A stretch of DNA of 64,000 bases from Azoarcus sp. (GTDB lineage: Bacteria; Pseudomonadota; Gammaproteobacteria; Burkholderiales; Rhodocyclaceae), in contig DYFV01000010.1 in NCBI GenBank assembly GCA_020725025.1, forward strand, positions 37,659 to 101,658, in the 5' to 3' direction. Positions 1 to 8,905 of this stretch are shown piece after piece. A program made the translations under genes and the position numbers. Each line of letters opens with the position of its first letter. Positions within the stretch are counted from its first letter, which is position 1. Below the pieces are notes generated by a model. The model saw only the letters and a list, made by a program, of their open reading frames with translations, did not search any database and was not told the DNA's origin.

Positions 1-91
1 CCGGGGCGATGCACTCGGGCTTCTCCGGAGCGGCGTAGGCGGTGGTGAGGCTGAAGGCGGCGGCCATGGCCACCAGGGTCTTCTTCAACAT
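1..91 (-). CDS. N-terminus of exported protein, possibly tripartite tricarboxylate transporter (TctC-like) binding protein; truncated by window edge
   Basis: Reverse strand reads MLKKTLVAMAAAFSLTTAYAAPEKPECIAP: signal peptide then PECIAP, typical of TctC-like receptors. Confidence 0.5.
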   Translation of the reverse strand, partial: MLKKTLVAMAAAFSLTTAYAAPEKPECIAP

Positions 92-200
92 GAGGGTCTC
101 CTCCGTATTGGTCTGGACACGGTGCCGGCGGTAGCCGGTACGTGCGGCAGACGATACGGAGGGGCGCTTTCGATTGGCTTTCAGACCCGGCGCGGGTCGT

Positions 201-1202
201 TCAGCCGCCCCGGATCGCTCTCACCCGCTCGGGCGTGGGCGGATGGGTGGACAGGTAGGAGCCGGTCTCGTCGCCGGAGTCGTCCAGGCGCTCGAGCATC
301 TCGGCCAGTCGCGACGGGTCGAGTCCGTGGGCGCGAAGGGTCTCGACCGCATGCCGGTCGGCCTCGCGCTCGAAGTCCCGGGAGTAGCCGAGCTCGGTGA
401 GGATGAGCGGCAGGGCGGTCACCGCGGACGACACCGAGGACACGTCGCCCACGATCATGGCGGCCACAAGCCCCATGGTGGAGGCCTGGATCGAACGGCG
501 CATGGCGTGACGGTGCACCACGTGCCCGATCTCGTGGGCGAGGACGCCGACCAGCTCCTCGTCGTGGCGCGCCAGCCGAACCAGCTGGTCGGTGAACACG
601 ATGGTACCCCCGGGCAGGGCCAGCGCGTTGGGCCCGATGGTGTCGGCTGCGTCGCGGAACAGCACGCGGATCGTGTGTTCCCGAGCTGCGGCCGCGAACG
701 GCGTGAAAAGCGCCTGCAGCCTTGCCTGCTCGGCCGCGTCCAGCCGACTCGGCTTGAGCAGTTGGCCGTCGAGGAGCTCCAGCACCATCCGGTCGGCTTC
801 GGCGTGCACTTCCGCCGGGAGTGCGAAGGCGACGGTACGGGCGAGCGCCGGCACACCCCATTGCACGCCGCCCCACACGAAGGCGATGGCCACCAGCAGG
901 CCCACTACCGCGTAGCGCAGCCGCGATTCCAGGCGATGAGCGAGCCCGGCGCCCAGGCGATGGCGGCCGAGCAGATCGTCTACGGCGTCGTTGTCGTCGG
1001 TCTCGAAGCAGCCGCCGTCGGGAAAGCGCAGGAAGCGCGGCGTATTGCCGATGCGCGAGGACACCTGGACGCGCGCGAGCGCGAGCGGCCCCCGCAGCAC
1101 GCCGTCGGGGCCCGTCACCTCCACGCGCCCGTCGATGCAGTGCAGGGAGGCAGGCCGGCGGCGCGAGCTCGCACCGTCGAAGTAGCGCCCGCCGATCTCC
1201 AT
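201..1202 (-). CDS. M48 family metalloprotease with N-terminal membrane segment
   Basis: HEIGHVVHRH zinc motif (HExxH) and downstream EADRHAVE; start overlaps the upstream gene's stop. Confidence 0.88.
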   Translation of the reverse strand: MEIGGRYFDGASSRRRPASLHCIDGRVEVTGPDGVLRGPLALARVQVSSRIGNTPRFLRFPDGGCFETDDNDAVDDLLGRHRLGAGLAHRLESRLRYAVVGLLVAIAFVWGGVQWGVPALARTVAFALPAEVHAEADRMVLELLDGQLLKPSRLDAAEQARLQALFTPFAAAAREHTIRVLFRDAADTIGPNALALPGGTIVFTDQLVRLARHDEELVGVLAHEIGHVVHRHAMRRSIQASTMGLVAAMIVGDVSSVSSAVTALPLILTELGYSRDFEREADRHAVETLRAHGLDPSRLAEMLERLDDSGDETGSYLSTHPPTPERVRAIRGG

Positions 1203-2578
1203 CAGAGGCCCATGTCCACGTCGAAGATGTCGCCGATCTCGCCGCCCAGGGCGGACACCTCGTCGCGCTGCTGGGCGGCGAAGGCATCGAGATCGCCGTC
1301 GGCCACCACCCGCACGTGCTCGGCGGCGTAGCGCGCGTTGCGCACCTTCGCCCAGGGATAGAACAGCCCCAGGGTGAGCGCGGTGGCGAGGGTGTTGGTG
1401 AGCATCAGCATCCCGTAGGAGCGCAGCGCGTAGTCGGCCTCGAACCGGTGGGTGGCGAGCGAGGTGTAGTTGAATCGCAGGTTGGCGAGCATCACGTTGA
1501 ACAGCGCGAATGCGACCAGGTAGGCGACCGCCATCATCAGCGGTCCCACCGCCGGCAGCACCATCGAAAGGAGCGCGGTCAGGACGCCGCCGCCGACCAT
1601 CACGCCGACGAGGGCGAGGAAGGTCATGTAGAAGCCGCGCACGGGGGCGTCGAACTCGAAGCGGGTCGCGCCGTAGCGGCAGCCGCCGATGATGAAGGCC
1701 TGCTGCTTCCACATCGCGTAGGGGAACAGCAGCCCGAGGGTGAGTATGCCCAGCAGGGGCCACAGCAGGAAGACGCGATAGGCGTCGCCGAGTTTGCCGT
1801 CGAAGCCGAAGCGCACGCCGCGCCAGGCGGAGTTGTGGTTGCGGAAGGCGAGTCCGCGCACGATCACCCACGGCATGACGGCGAGGAAGGCGAGGCCGAG
1901 TATCGCGCCCAGCACGGGCGCGAGCTCGTCGGCGAGCATGTAGACCGCGAGCAGGGCGAAGCCGATCAGGCGCCCCTTGAGGATGCGGATCGGATCGGCC
2001 AGGTATTCGAAGCTCGCGTCGTCGAGGCGGGTGTTGCCGTAGAAATAGCGCTGGGTGCGGACCTTGGCCCAGGCCGAGTAGATGCCCAGGGTGACGATGC
2101 CGAGCAGAATGTTGACGATCCAGATGCGGAAGAATTCGAAGCCCTCGCCGGAGAACCGGAAGGGGACCTCGCGTGGTGCGTCGTCGGCCTCCGGCGCCGC
2201 GGCAGCCCACGCCGGCGGAAGCGCCCCCGCGGGTGGGGCGGCCGTGACCGGCGCCGGCGCTGTGGCCCGGGGAGGGGCTGCGGCCGGGGCGGGTGTCGCC
2301 GGTAGCGCGGAGGGTGCCGGCGCTGCCGCCACGCTCGCCGTGGTCGCCGGCGCATCGACGCTCACCGCCATGCCGAGGTCGAGCAGCCGGTCCCGGAACG
2401 AGGCGGCGGCCTCGTGGCTCAGCCCGCGCTTGAGCACCACCCGGGGGTGGCTGAACACCTTCGCCACCTCTTCGATCGGCAGGCCGAACTTCTCGCCGAA
2501 CTGGCGCATCACCTGCGCGCGATCGAAGCCCGCGACGATCTCGCCGCGGAACACCAGCGCAAAACCCGCTTCCGACAT
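1202..2578 (-). CDS. DUF898 (YjgN-like) multi-pass membrane protein
   Basis: FRFSGEGFEFFRIWIVNILLGIVTLGIYSAWAKVRTQRYFYGNT and a second internal copy (LTLGLFYPWAKVRNARY); start at MSEAGF. Confidence 0.82.
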   Translation of the reverse strand: MSEAGFALVFRGEIVAGFDRAQVMRQFGEKFGLPIEEVAKVFSHPRVVLKRGLSHEAAASFRDRLLDLGMAVSVDAPATTASVAAAPAPSALPATPAPAAAPPRATAPAPVTAAPPAGALPPAWAAAAPEADDAPREVPFRFSGEGFEFFRIWIVNILLGIVTLGIYSAWAKVRTQRYFYGNTRLDDASFEYLADPIRILKGRLIGFALLAVYMLADELAPVLGAILGLAFLAVMPWVIVRGLAFRNHNSAWRGVRFGFDGKLGDAYRVFLLWPLLGILTLGLLFPYAMWKQQAFIIGGCRYGATRFEFDAPVRGFYMTFLALVGVMVGGGVLTALLSMVLPAVGPLMMAVAYLVAFALFNVMLANLRFNYTSLATHRFEADYALRSYGMLMLTNTLATALTLGLFYPWAKVRNARYAAEHVRVVADGDLDAFAAQQRDEVSALGGEIGDIFDVDMGL

Positions 2579-2761
2579 GGCAACCCCCGACCAGGAATGG
2601 AATGTCCTGCCGGGCTCCCTGCGCAATCCCCCGGCATGAGAATCGAATGACGGAATGGTATCAGCTGACGCCGGCCGTGTCAGAACCGGGGCGCGGCCGG
2701 CCGGTCGCAGCTATCCTGGAGCTGTCCCGCCCGCGGTGCGGGCACGGAGGAGGGCCGAACG

Positions 2762-3490
2762 ATGATCGGATGGACACAAGGGGCGATTCGCGGCCGGCGG
2801 GGCGGCGTGTGCGTGGTGCTGCTCCTGCTAGCGGCGGCGATGCCGGTGCCGGCGGCCGCCGAGGATGCCGCAGGGCTTCTCGAGCGGGTGCTGGAGGCCT
2901 ATGGCGGACGCGAGCGACTGGCGGCCGTGGAGCGTCTGCACGCGAGCGGGACCACGAGCTCCCTGCGCACCGGCACGCGCGGTCCCTCCGAGCGCTGGTA
3001 CGTCCGCCCGGACAAGCTGCGCATCGACATCCGCTACTCGCCGACCCACGCCGAAAGCCGCATCCTCGACGGCGAGCAGGCCTGGCGCGACGGAACGCCG
3101 GCCGGCGGGCCCTTTGTCGCCGCCATGCGCCTGCAGGCCGCGCGCTTCGGCCTGCCGCTGATCCTGGCCCGCTACCCGCTCGCCGACCTGGGCGAGCGCA
3201 GCGAGGGCGGGCGGAGCCTGCGCGTGCTGCGCATCGCGCTCGGGGACGGCATGAGCCTGGACGCGGCGATCGATCCCGCCACGGCGCGCATCGAGCATTC
3301 ACGCGGCGTATTGAGCATGGGCGGGCAGGAAATGGCCTTCGCCACCGGCTACGCGGACTTCCGGTGGGTCGCCGGCGTGCTCTTCCCCCATCGGGAAGAG
3401 CACTTCGCGATGGGAATGCGCACGGGCGAGACGGTGCTGTCCGAGATCCGGGTGAATCCCGCGCTCATCGACGGCGTGTTCCGGCCCTAG
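2762..3490 (+). CDS. Exported LolA/outer-membrane lipoprotein-sorting-like protein
   Basis: Signal peptide, then LLERVLEAYGGRERLAAVERLHASGT, typical of LolA-like periplasmic proteins. Confidence 0.55.
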   Translation: MIGWTQGAIRGRRGGVCVVLLLLAAAMPVPAAAEDAAGLLERVLEAYGGRERLAAVERLHASGTTSSLRTGTRGPSERWYVRPDKLRIDIRYSPTHAESRILDGEQAWRDGTPAGGPFVAAMRLQAARFGLPLILARYPLADLGERSEGGRSLRVLRIALGDGMSLDAAIDPATARIEHSRGVLSMGGQEMAFATGYADFRWVAGVLFPHREEHFAMGMRTGETVLSEIRVNPALIDGVFRP

Positions 3491-4974
3491 CCGCGCGAGG
3501 CGACGGGGACTTCGTCCGCATAGAAGCGGAACGTTCCGGCTCCCGCCGCCTTGGCCCGGTACATGGCGAGGTCCGCGCGCTCGATGAGGCTTTCGATGTC
3601 CTCGCCGTGGTCCGGGTAGAGGCTGATCCCGATGCTGGGCGAGGTCCGCAGCTCGAGCGGCGTGTCCGCCAGCGGCGTTGCGACCAGATAGGGCTCGCTC
3701 AGGCTGTCGAGGATGTGCGCCGCCCCCTGGGCTGCCTCCTCGGGAAGCGCGATGTCGGCGAGGACGGCGAGGAACTCGTCCCCGCCCAGCCGCCCCACCA
3801 CGTCCTCGCGGCGCACGCAGCCGCGCAGCCGGGCGGCGACCTCCTTCAGCACCGCGTCGCCCACGCGGTGTCCATACGAGTCGTTGATCGGCTTGAAGCG
3901 GTCGAGATCGATGAACAGCACCGCGGAGCGGGCCGTTCCGAGGCGGCTGCCGGCCAGCAGCCGCTCGCAGAACTCGAGCGTGAGCGCGCGGTTGGGCAAC
4001 TCGGTGAGCGGGTCGCGCAGCGCGTTCTGGCGCATCATCTCTTCGGCATGCTTGCGGTCGCCGATGTCGGTCGTCGCCCCGACGATACGCGTGGCCCGCC
4101 CCCCGGCGTCGCGCGCGGCGACGATCGCCTGGGACAGCAGCCAGCGCCACGAGCCGTCGCGGGCGCGCAGGCGCAGCTCGAAGCGGTCGCGCTCGCGCCC
4201 TCCCCCGATCATCTCGCGAAAAGCCCCGGCGACGTACTCCTGTTCCTCCCGGTGGACGAGGGCGAGCCAATCGTCGAGCGTGGCGAGCTCCTCGGCCCGA
4301 TAGCCCAGCATCTCCGCCAGCTGGCCTTGCGTATGCACGACGCCGCTCGCCACGTCGAGCTCCCACACGGCCGAGCCGCCGGCCTCCAGGGCCAGGGCGA
4401 GCCGCTGCTCGCTCTCCAGCAGCGCCCGCTCCACCGCCTTGCGCGCGGTGATGTCGCGCACGATGGCGGTGGCCATCAGCCCCTCCGCGAGGCCGGACTG
4501 GGAAATGGAAGCTTCGATCGGGAACTCCTCGCCGTTCGCGCGCAGGCCCGTCAAGGCCTGCAGCGCACCCATGCGCCGGGCGGTGGCGCCGGTGGCGAGG
4601 AATTCGTCCACGTGCTCCGCGTGCATGGCGCGGAAGGCGCAGGGGATCAGGGCGCCGAGCGGTCGCCCCAGGATCCGCTGCGCGGGGTAACCGAACATCT
4701 CCTCCGCCGCCGGGTTGAACAGCACGATGCGCTGCTCGTTGTCGATGCCGACGATGGCGTCCATGGCGGAGTCGACAATGCCGGCCAGCCGCTGCCGGCA
4801 TTCGGCGAGCATCGCCTCGGCGCGGCGGCGCGCGGCGATCTCCGCCTGCCGGCGGGCCGAGCGTTTGGCCGCCACGCTGCGCATCAGGCGTTGCCGCAGG
4901 GTCTCGTGCGAGGCCCGCGACACTCCGGCTACCGGAGAACGCTCGACGTCGCCTACCTTCCTTCTCGAATTCAT
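3487..4974 (-). CDS. PAS-domain diguanylate cyclase
   Basis: Two PAS-like regions, then RDPLTELPNRAL and intact RLGGDEFLAVL (GGDEF). Confidence 0.92.
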   Translation of the reverse strand: MNSRRKVGDVERSPVAGVSRASHETLRQRLMRSVAAKRSARRQAEIAARRRAEAMLAECRQRLAGIVDSAMDAIVGIDNEQRIVLFNPAAEEMFGYPAQRILGRPLGALIPCAFRAMHAEHVDEFLATGATARRMGALQALTGLRANGEEFPIEASISQSGLAEGLMATAIVRDITARKAVERALLESEQRLALALEAGGSAVWELDVASGVVHTQGQLAEMLGYRAEELATLDDWLALVHREEQEYVAGAFREMIGGGRERDRFELRLRARDGSWRWLLSQAIVAARDAGGRATRIVGATTDIGDRKHAEEMMRQNALRDPLTELPNRALTLEFCERLLAGSRLGTARSAVLFIDLDRFKPINDSYGHRVGDAVLKEVAARLRGCVRREDVVGRLGGDEFLAVLADIALPEEAAQGAAHILDSLSEPYLVATPLADTPLELRTSPSIGISLYPDHGEDIESLIERADLAMYRAKAAGAGTFRFYADEVPVASRG

Positions 4975-5043
4975 CGAGACCGCTCCGGGGTGGTCCGAGC
5001 CTAATTTGAGCTACCGGCCATCCCGTTCGTTCCCATCGGCCGC

Positions 5044-5072
5044 TTGACAAATAGGACGATCGTTCGTATTTT
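5044..5072 (+). promoter_or_regulatory. Sigma70-type promoter TTGACA-N17-TATTTT with embedded operator-like motif
   Basis: TTGACA 5044-5049 and TATTTT 5067-5072 separated by 17 bp; AATAGGACGATCGTTCG lies in the spacer. Confidence 0.65.
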
Positions 5073-5079
5073 CGCTGCC

Positions 5080-5676
5080 ATGGGCAAGGGGGAACAGACA
5101 CGCAACGCGATCCTCGAGGCGGCGCTCGCCCAGGCGAGCGAAGGCGGCTTCGAGTCGCTCACCATCGGCTCGCTCGCCGAGCGCACGGGGCTCTCCAAGA
5201 GCGGGCTGTTCGCACACTTCGGCTCCCGCGAGGATCTGCAGGTGGCGGCCATCGGCCTCGCCGCGCAGCGCTTCGCCGAGGCGGTGTTCCAGCCGGCCCT
5301 TAGCGCGCCCCGCGGTCTGCCGCGCATCCGGGCTCTGTTCGGAAACTGGCTCGGATGGACGGTGCGCAGCGGGCTGGCCCATGGTTGCCCGATGCAGGCG
5401 GCCGCCATGGAGTTCGACGATCGTCCCGGTCCGGTGCGCGACGCCGTGCTCGCCCATTACCAGCGGCTCGACCGGGAACTGGGGCGGGCGGTGGAACTGG
5501 CCGTGAGTGTCGGCCACTTGCGTGCCGACCTGGACATCTCCCAGTTCGTGTTCGACCTGCTCGGCATCGTCTTCGCCTACTACCACCACGCGCGCCTGCT
5601 GCGGCAGGAGGCGGCAGCCGTGCGCGCCCGCAGCGCCTTCGAACGGCTCGTCGCCGCCGCCGCGCCGAGCGCCTGA
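5080..5676 (+). CDS. TetR/AcrR family transcriptional regulator
   Basis: MGKGEQTRNAILEAALAQASEGGFESLTIGSLAERTGLSKSGLFAHFGSREDL N-terminal HTH. Confidence 0.93.
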   Translation: MGKGEQTRNAILEAALAQASEGGFESLTIGSLAERTGLSKSGLFAHFGSREDLQVAAIGLAAQRFAEAVFQPALSAPRGLPRIRALFGNWLGWTVRSGLAHGCPMQAAAMEFDDRPGPVRDAVLAHYQRLDRELGRAVELAVSVGHLRADLDISQFVFDLLGIVFAYYHHARLLRQEAAAVRARSAFERLVAAAAPSA

Positions 5677-5693
5677 CCCCCGAGGAGACTTCC

Positions 5694-6617
5694 ATGACCG
5701 CCCTTCGCATTGCGCCCATGAATAGCACGATCGTTCGGTCCGTGATCGTGCCTGTCGTCGTCCGCGGCTATTTCCGCACGGTCTCCCGCCTGCTGCCGGG
5801 TCTCGCCGTGCGCCACGCCGAGCGCCTCTTCACGCGGCCGCCGCGCCGGGTGCCGCGCCGTGCGCCGCCGGTTCCGGCCCGGCGCGAGCAGGTGACGGCG
5901 GCGCACCACGAGTTGGCGGTGTGGCAGGCCGGTCCCCCGCAGGCGCCTGCGGTGCTGCTGGTCCACGGCTGGGGTGGCCGCGCGGTACAGATGGGCGGCT
6001 TCGTCGAGCCGCTGCTCGCGCGCGGATTCCGGGTGGTGTGGTTCGACCTGCCCGGACACGGCGAGAGCGGCAGCGGACCGGTGGCCCTGCCCGACCTGGT
6101 GCGCGCGCTCGACGGTGTCGCGGCGACCCACGGCCCCTTCGCCGCCGCCGTCGGCCATTCGCTGGGCGCCGCGGCGCTGGTGCTCGCACTGCGCCGCGGC
6201 TTCGGGCTCGGCCGCGTGGTGCTCCTCAGCCCGCCCGCCTCCATGGGCGAGCACGCACGCAACTTCGCGCGCCTGCTGGGCATCACGCCGCGGGTGCGCG
6301 AGGCCATGCGGCGCCGGCTCGAGGCGCGCTACGGCTGGCGTTTCGCCGACATCGACCGCACCGAGGAGCTGGCTGCGGTGGGCGTCCCCGCCCTGTTCGT
6401 GCACGACGAGAGCGACGCCGTTGTCCCCTTCGACCATTCCCTGCGCCTGGCGGCGGCCCTGCCCGCGGCGCGCACGCTGCGCACCTGGGGCCTGGGCCAT
6501 TTCCGCATCCTGGGCGACCCCGGCGTCGTCCGCGCCGTGGCGGACTTCGTGAGCGGCCGCGAAGCCGAGGTGCCGGCGGAGCTGCCGGCACTGCCGGTGC
6601 CGGCGCCGCTCTACTGA
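5694..6617 (+). CDS. Alpha/beta hydrolase
   Basis: VLLVHGWGGRAVQMGGF, GHSLGAAALV nucleophile elbow, C-terminal LGHFRIL. Confidence 0.88.
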   Translation: MTALRIAPMNSTIVRSVIVPVVVRGYFRTVSRLLPGLAVRHAERLFTRPPRRVPRRAPPVPARREQVTAAHHELAVWQAGPPQAPAVLLVHGWGGRAVQMGGFVEPLLARGFRVVWFDLPGHGESGSGPVALPDLVRALDGVAATHGPFAAAVGHSLGAAALVLALRRGFGLGRVVLLSPPASMGEHARNFARLLGITPRVREAMRRRLEARYGWRFADIDRTEELAAVGVPALFVHDESDAVVPFDHSLRLAAALPAARTLRTWGLGHFRILGDPGVVRAVADFVSGREAEVPAELPALPVPAPLY

Positions 6618-6670
6618 GCCGTCGCGGGCCGCCGTTCTTCGCGGCTGCCGCGACCCCGTCTCGGCCCTGG

Positions 6671-8065
6671 CTACCGCGGCGGCTTGTAGACCCAGATGTG
6701 CCCGTTCCTGGAATCCTGCAGGCCGATGAAGACGTCGAAGCCCGGGATGTACTCCCACCGGCCGAGCAGCCCGGTGCCGACCAGGCCGCTCGGGACGGAG
6801 GAGGTGGCCGGGCGGTGGCGGGTCATCTGCCAGCCCGTGGTCGACAGCGGCGAGGGTGCCTTGAGGCTCCAGACGGTGCCGCCGCCGCACCAGATCATGA
6901 AGCGCCGCCCGTTCGGATCGTGGTCCATGGCACAGTGGCGTATCTGGCGGCCGACCGATTCCAGCCAGGAGGTGAAGCTGGCGACCGAGCCGGTGACCGA
7001 CACGCGCTGCTCACGGTTGTTCGTGCCGGCGGTGGCGAGATTCCAGAAGAAGAAGGGACTGGTGTTGGAGCCTGTCTTGACGACCGCCCGGGCGACGGGG
7101 TCGAGCGCGCAGGTCGTCTGTGCCGACGGGCTCGACCAGTAGATTCCGACCTTGGTGATGCGGTCCGTCCCCGGTCGCGTCAGGTCGCCCACCTCGTAGC
7201 GGAAGAGATCCATTGCCGTTCCGCCGCTCGAGCGACGGGCGGCCACGTACACCACGTCCTTGGTGTCCGATTCGTAGCTGTAGGCGGTGCACCCGGACAC
7301 GTGCGAGCGCGGTTGCGACTGGCCGCTGAGGTTCTTGGGAATGTCCCGGTTCTGCCACAGCCGCGCGCCCACGATGTCGGGATAGGACGCCACCCGCTTC
7401 ACGTGCGATCCGGTGGTGCCGCCCACCTTGGCCGAGTGGGCCCGGGAGAGGTCGGCGAAATACGGGCCGGTACGCCGGAACTTGGTCGAGTCGCTCTCGC
7501 TGCGCCGCACGTAGGCGCCGCCGGTGTTGTAGATGGCGCCGCCGAAGTTGAGATAGCGGTCGAAGAGCGGCAGGAACACCGCGTTGTCGTAGGTGTGGGC
7601 CGAGGTGGGCGCGGCGTTCACGCCGTCCACCGCGGTATAGACGTTCGAGCCGAGATACTTGATCTCGCTCGGCAGCGCCACGCGCTCCCAGCGCAGGGTC
7701 CGCGAGCGCCAGCGATAGACGTCGTTGCCGGAGTAGTTGGCATGGCCGCCGCCGTACAGGATGAGGTCGCCGCGGTTGCTGTCCCAGGCGAAGCTGCTCC
7801 ACGCCGCGATGATCTTGCTCGGCGTGGGGTTGCCCGACTTGTTGAGCGGCCGCAGGCTGGAGGGCGTCCACACGTCCGAGAAGCTGTTGCTGTTCACCCG
7901 CTGCCACGAGCCCGCGGGCATGCTGCGGACGATGTCGAGAAGCGGTCCTTCGGCATAGGGCACCTGCGCGGCCGCCGGGGCCGCCAGCGTGAGGCCGGAG
8001 ATCGCTGCGAGAAGATGGGAAAGGCATGTGCGCCGGCACAGCCGGCGTCGGGGTCTGATACGCAT
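6671..8065 (-). CDS. Secreted beta-propeller/Kelch-like protein of unknown function
   Basis: Signal peptide (LAAISGLTLAAPAAAQ), repeated DLILYGGGHANYSGNDVYRW-type segments, four cysteines in the mature part; immediately downstream of gsp operon. Confidence 0.6.
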   Translation of the reverse strand: MRIRPRRRLCRRTCLSHLLAAISGLTLAAPAAAQVPYAEGPLLDIVRSMPAGSWQRVNSNSFSDVWTPSSLRPLNKSGNPTPSKIIAAWSSFAWDSNRGDLILYGGGHANYSGNDVYRWRSRTLRWERVALPSEIKYLGSNVYTAVDGVNAAPTSAHTYDNAVFLPLFDRYLNFGGAIYNTGGAYVRRSESDSTKFRRTGPYFADLSRAHSAKVGGTTGSHVKRVASYPDIVGARLWQNRDIPKNLSGQSQPRSHVSGCTAYSYESDTKDVVYVAARRSSGGTAMDLFRYEVGDLTRPGTDRITKVGIYWSSPSAQTTCALDPVARAVVKTGSNTSPFFFWNLATAGTNNREQRVSVTGSVASFTSWLESVGRQIRHCAMDHDPNGRRFMIWCGGGTVWSLKAPSPLSTTGWQMTRHRPATSSVPSGLVGTGLLGRWEYIPGFDVFIGLQDSRNGHIWVYKPPR

Positions 8066-8101
8066 CGGGGTCTCTCCTGGTGCGAGCCGTACTCGTCGAA
8101 C

Positions 8102-8119
8102 ACCCGCGAAACCGCGGGT
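8102..8119 (-). promoter_or_regulatory. Perfect hairpin in leader of the secreted propeller gene
   Basis: ACCCGCG-AAAC-CGCGGGT, 7-bp perfect arms, 37 nt upstream of the start codon at 8065. Confidence 0.45.
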
Positions 8120-8229
8120 ACTCGCGCCTGCCGGGCGTGCGCGGGGCCTGATTCTCGCCCTCGCGCGCAGGTCGCCAGACCCCGATGACGCCGCCCGTAA
8201 ATCTGAATATAGACAAGGTTCCGCCTGTG

Positions 8230-8895
8230 TCAGCGGGCGTTTTCGAGGCGCCGCTGCATCGCCTCGCGCTGGGCGCGCCGCTCGGCGACGCGCTGCTCGA
8301 AGGACTTGCTCGTGATCGGATCCTCGGCCGTCGCTTCGCCCGCCGCCGGTGCCGTGTGGGTGGGCGCCGTACCGGCCGGCGGCCGGGCGCCGGCGCGGGA
8401 CTTCCGGCCCGGCGTGTCCGCCGGCCGAGGCGCGCGCTCCAGGACGAGTTCGACCGGCTCGCCCGTCTCGTCGACGAGGCGGACACCGTCCTCGCCCAGC
8501 GCGTCGAGGGTCCACGGGCCGACCCGATCGCCCGGGCGCACACGGCGCACCTCGCCGTCCAGTCTCAAGATGGCGCTGCCGCCCGCCGCGCCGCGGGCGA
8601 GTCCGAGCAGGGTCGGCGTGGCGAGCGCCTCGGCGGGTTCCGCGGCGACCGCTTCCGGGGCGTTCCCGCCCCGGGCCGGACGGCGTCCCGGCTCGAACAG
8701 CGGGCGCTCGGTCATGGCGGACAGCGCCTCGCGCGGTATCTGCGGCGCGGCGGGATCGCCCGGGGCGAGGCTTTCCGGATCCGGCGGCCGCCCGGGAGGC
8801 GGCTCCCAGGCCGGGGACGTCGCGAACCAGGCGACCGCGAGCGCGGCAGCGAGGAGGGCATCGGCAAGGAGCAGCAGGCGCAGCGGGCGGGACAT
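8230..8895 (-). CDS. gspC: Type II secretion inner-membrane GspC-like protein
   Basis: N-terminal TM, TERPLFEPGRRP and HR-like LRLDGEVRRVRPGDRVGPWTLDALGEDGVRL; in gsp operon. Confidence 0.6.
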   Translation of the reverse strand: MSRPLRLLLLADALLAAALAVAWFATSPAWEPPPGRPPDPESLAPGDPAAPQIPREALSAMTERPLFEPGRRPARGGNAPEAVAAEPAEALATPTLLGLARGAAGGSAILRLDGEVRRVRPGDRVGPWTLDALGEDGVRLVDETGEPVELVLERAPRPADTPGRKSRAGARPPAGTAPTHTAPAAGEATAEDPITSKSFEQRVAERRAQREAMQRRLENAR

Positions 8896-8905
8896 GGAGC
8901 TTTCC

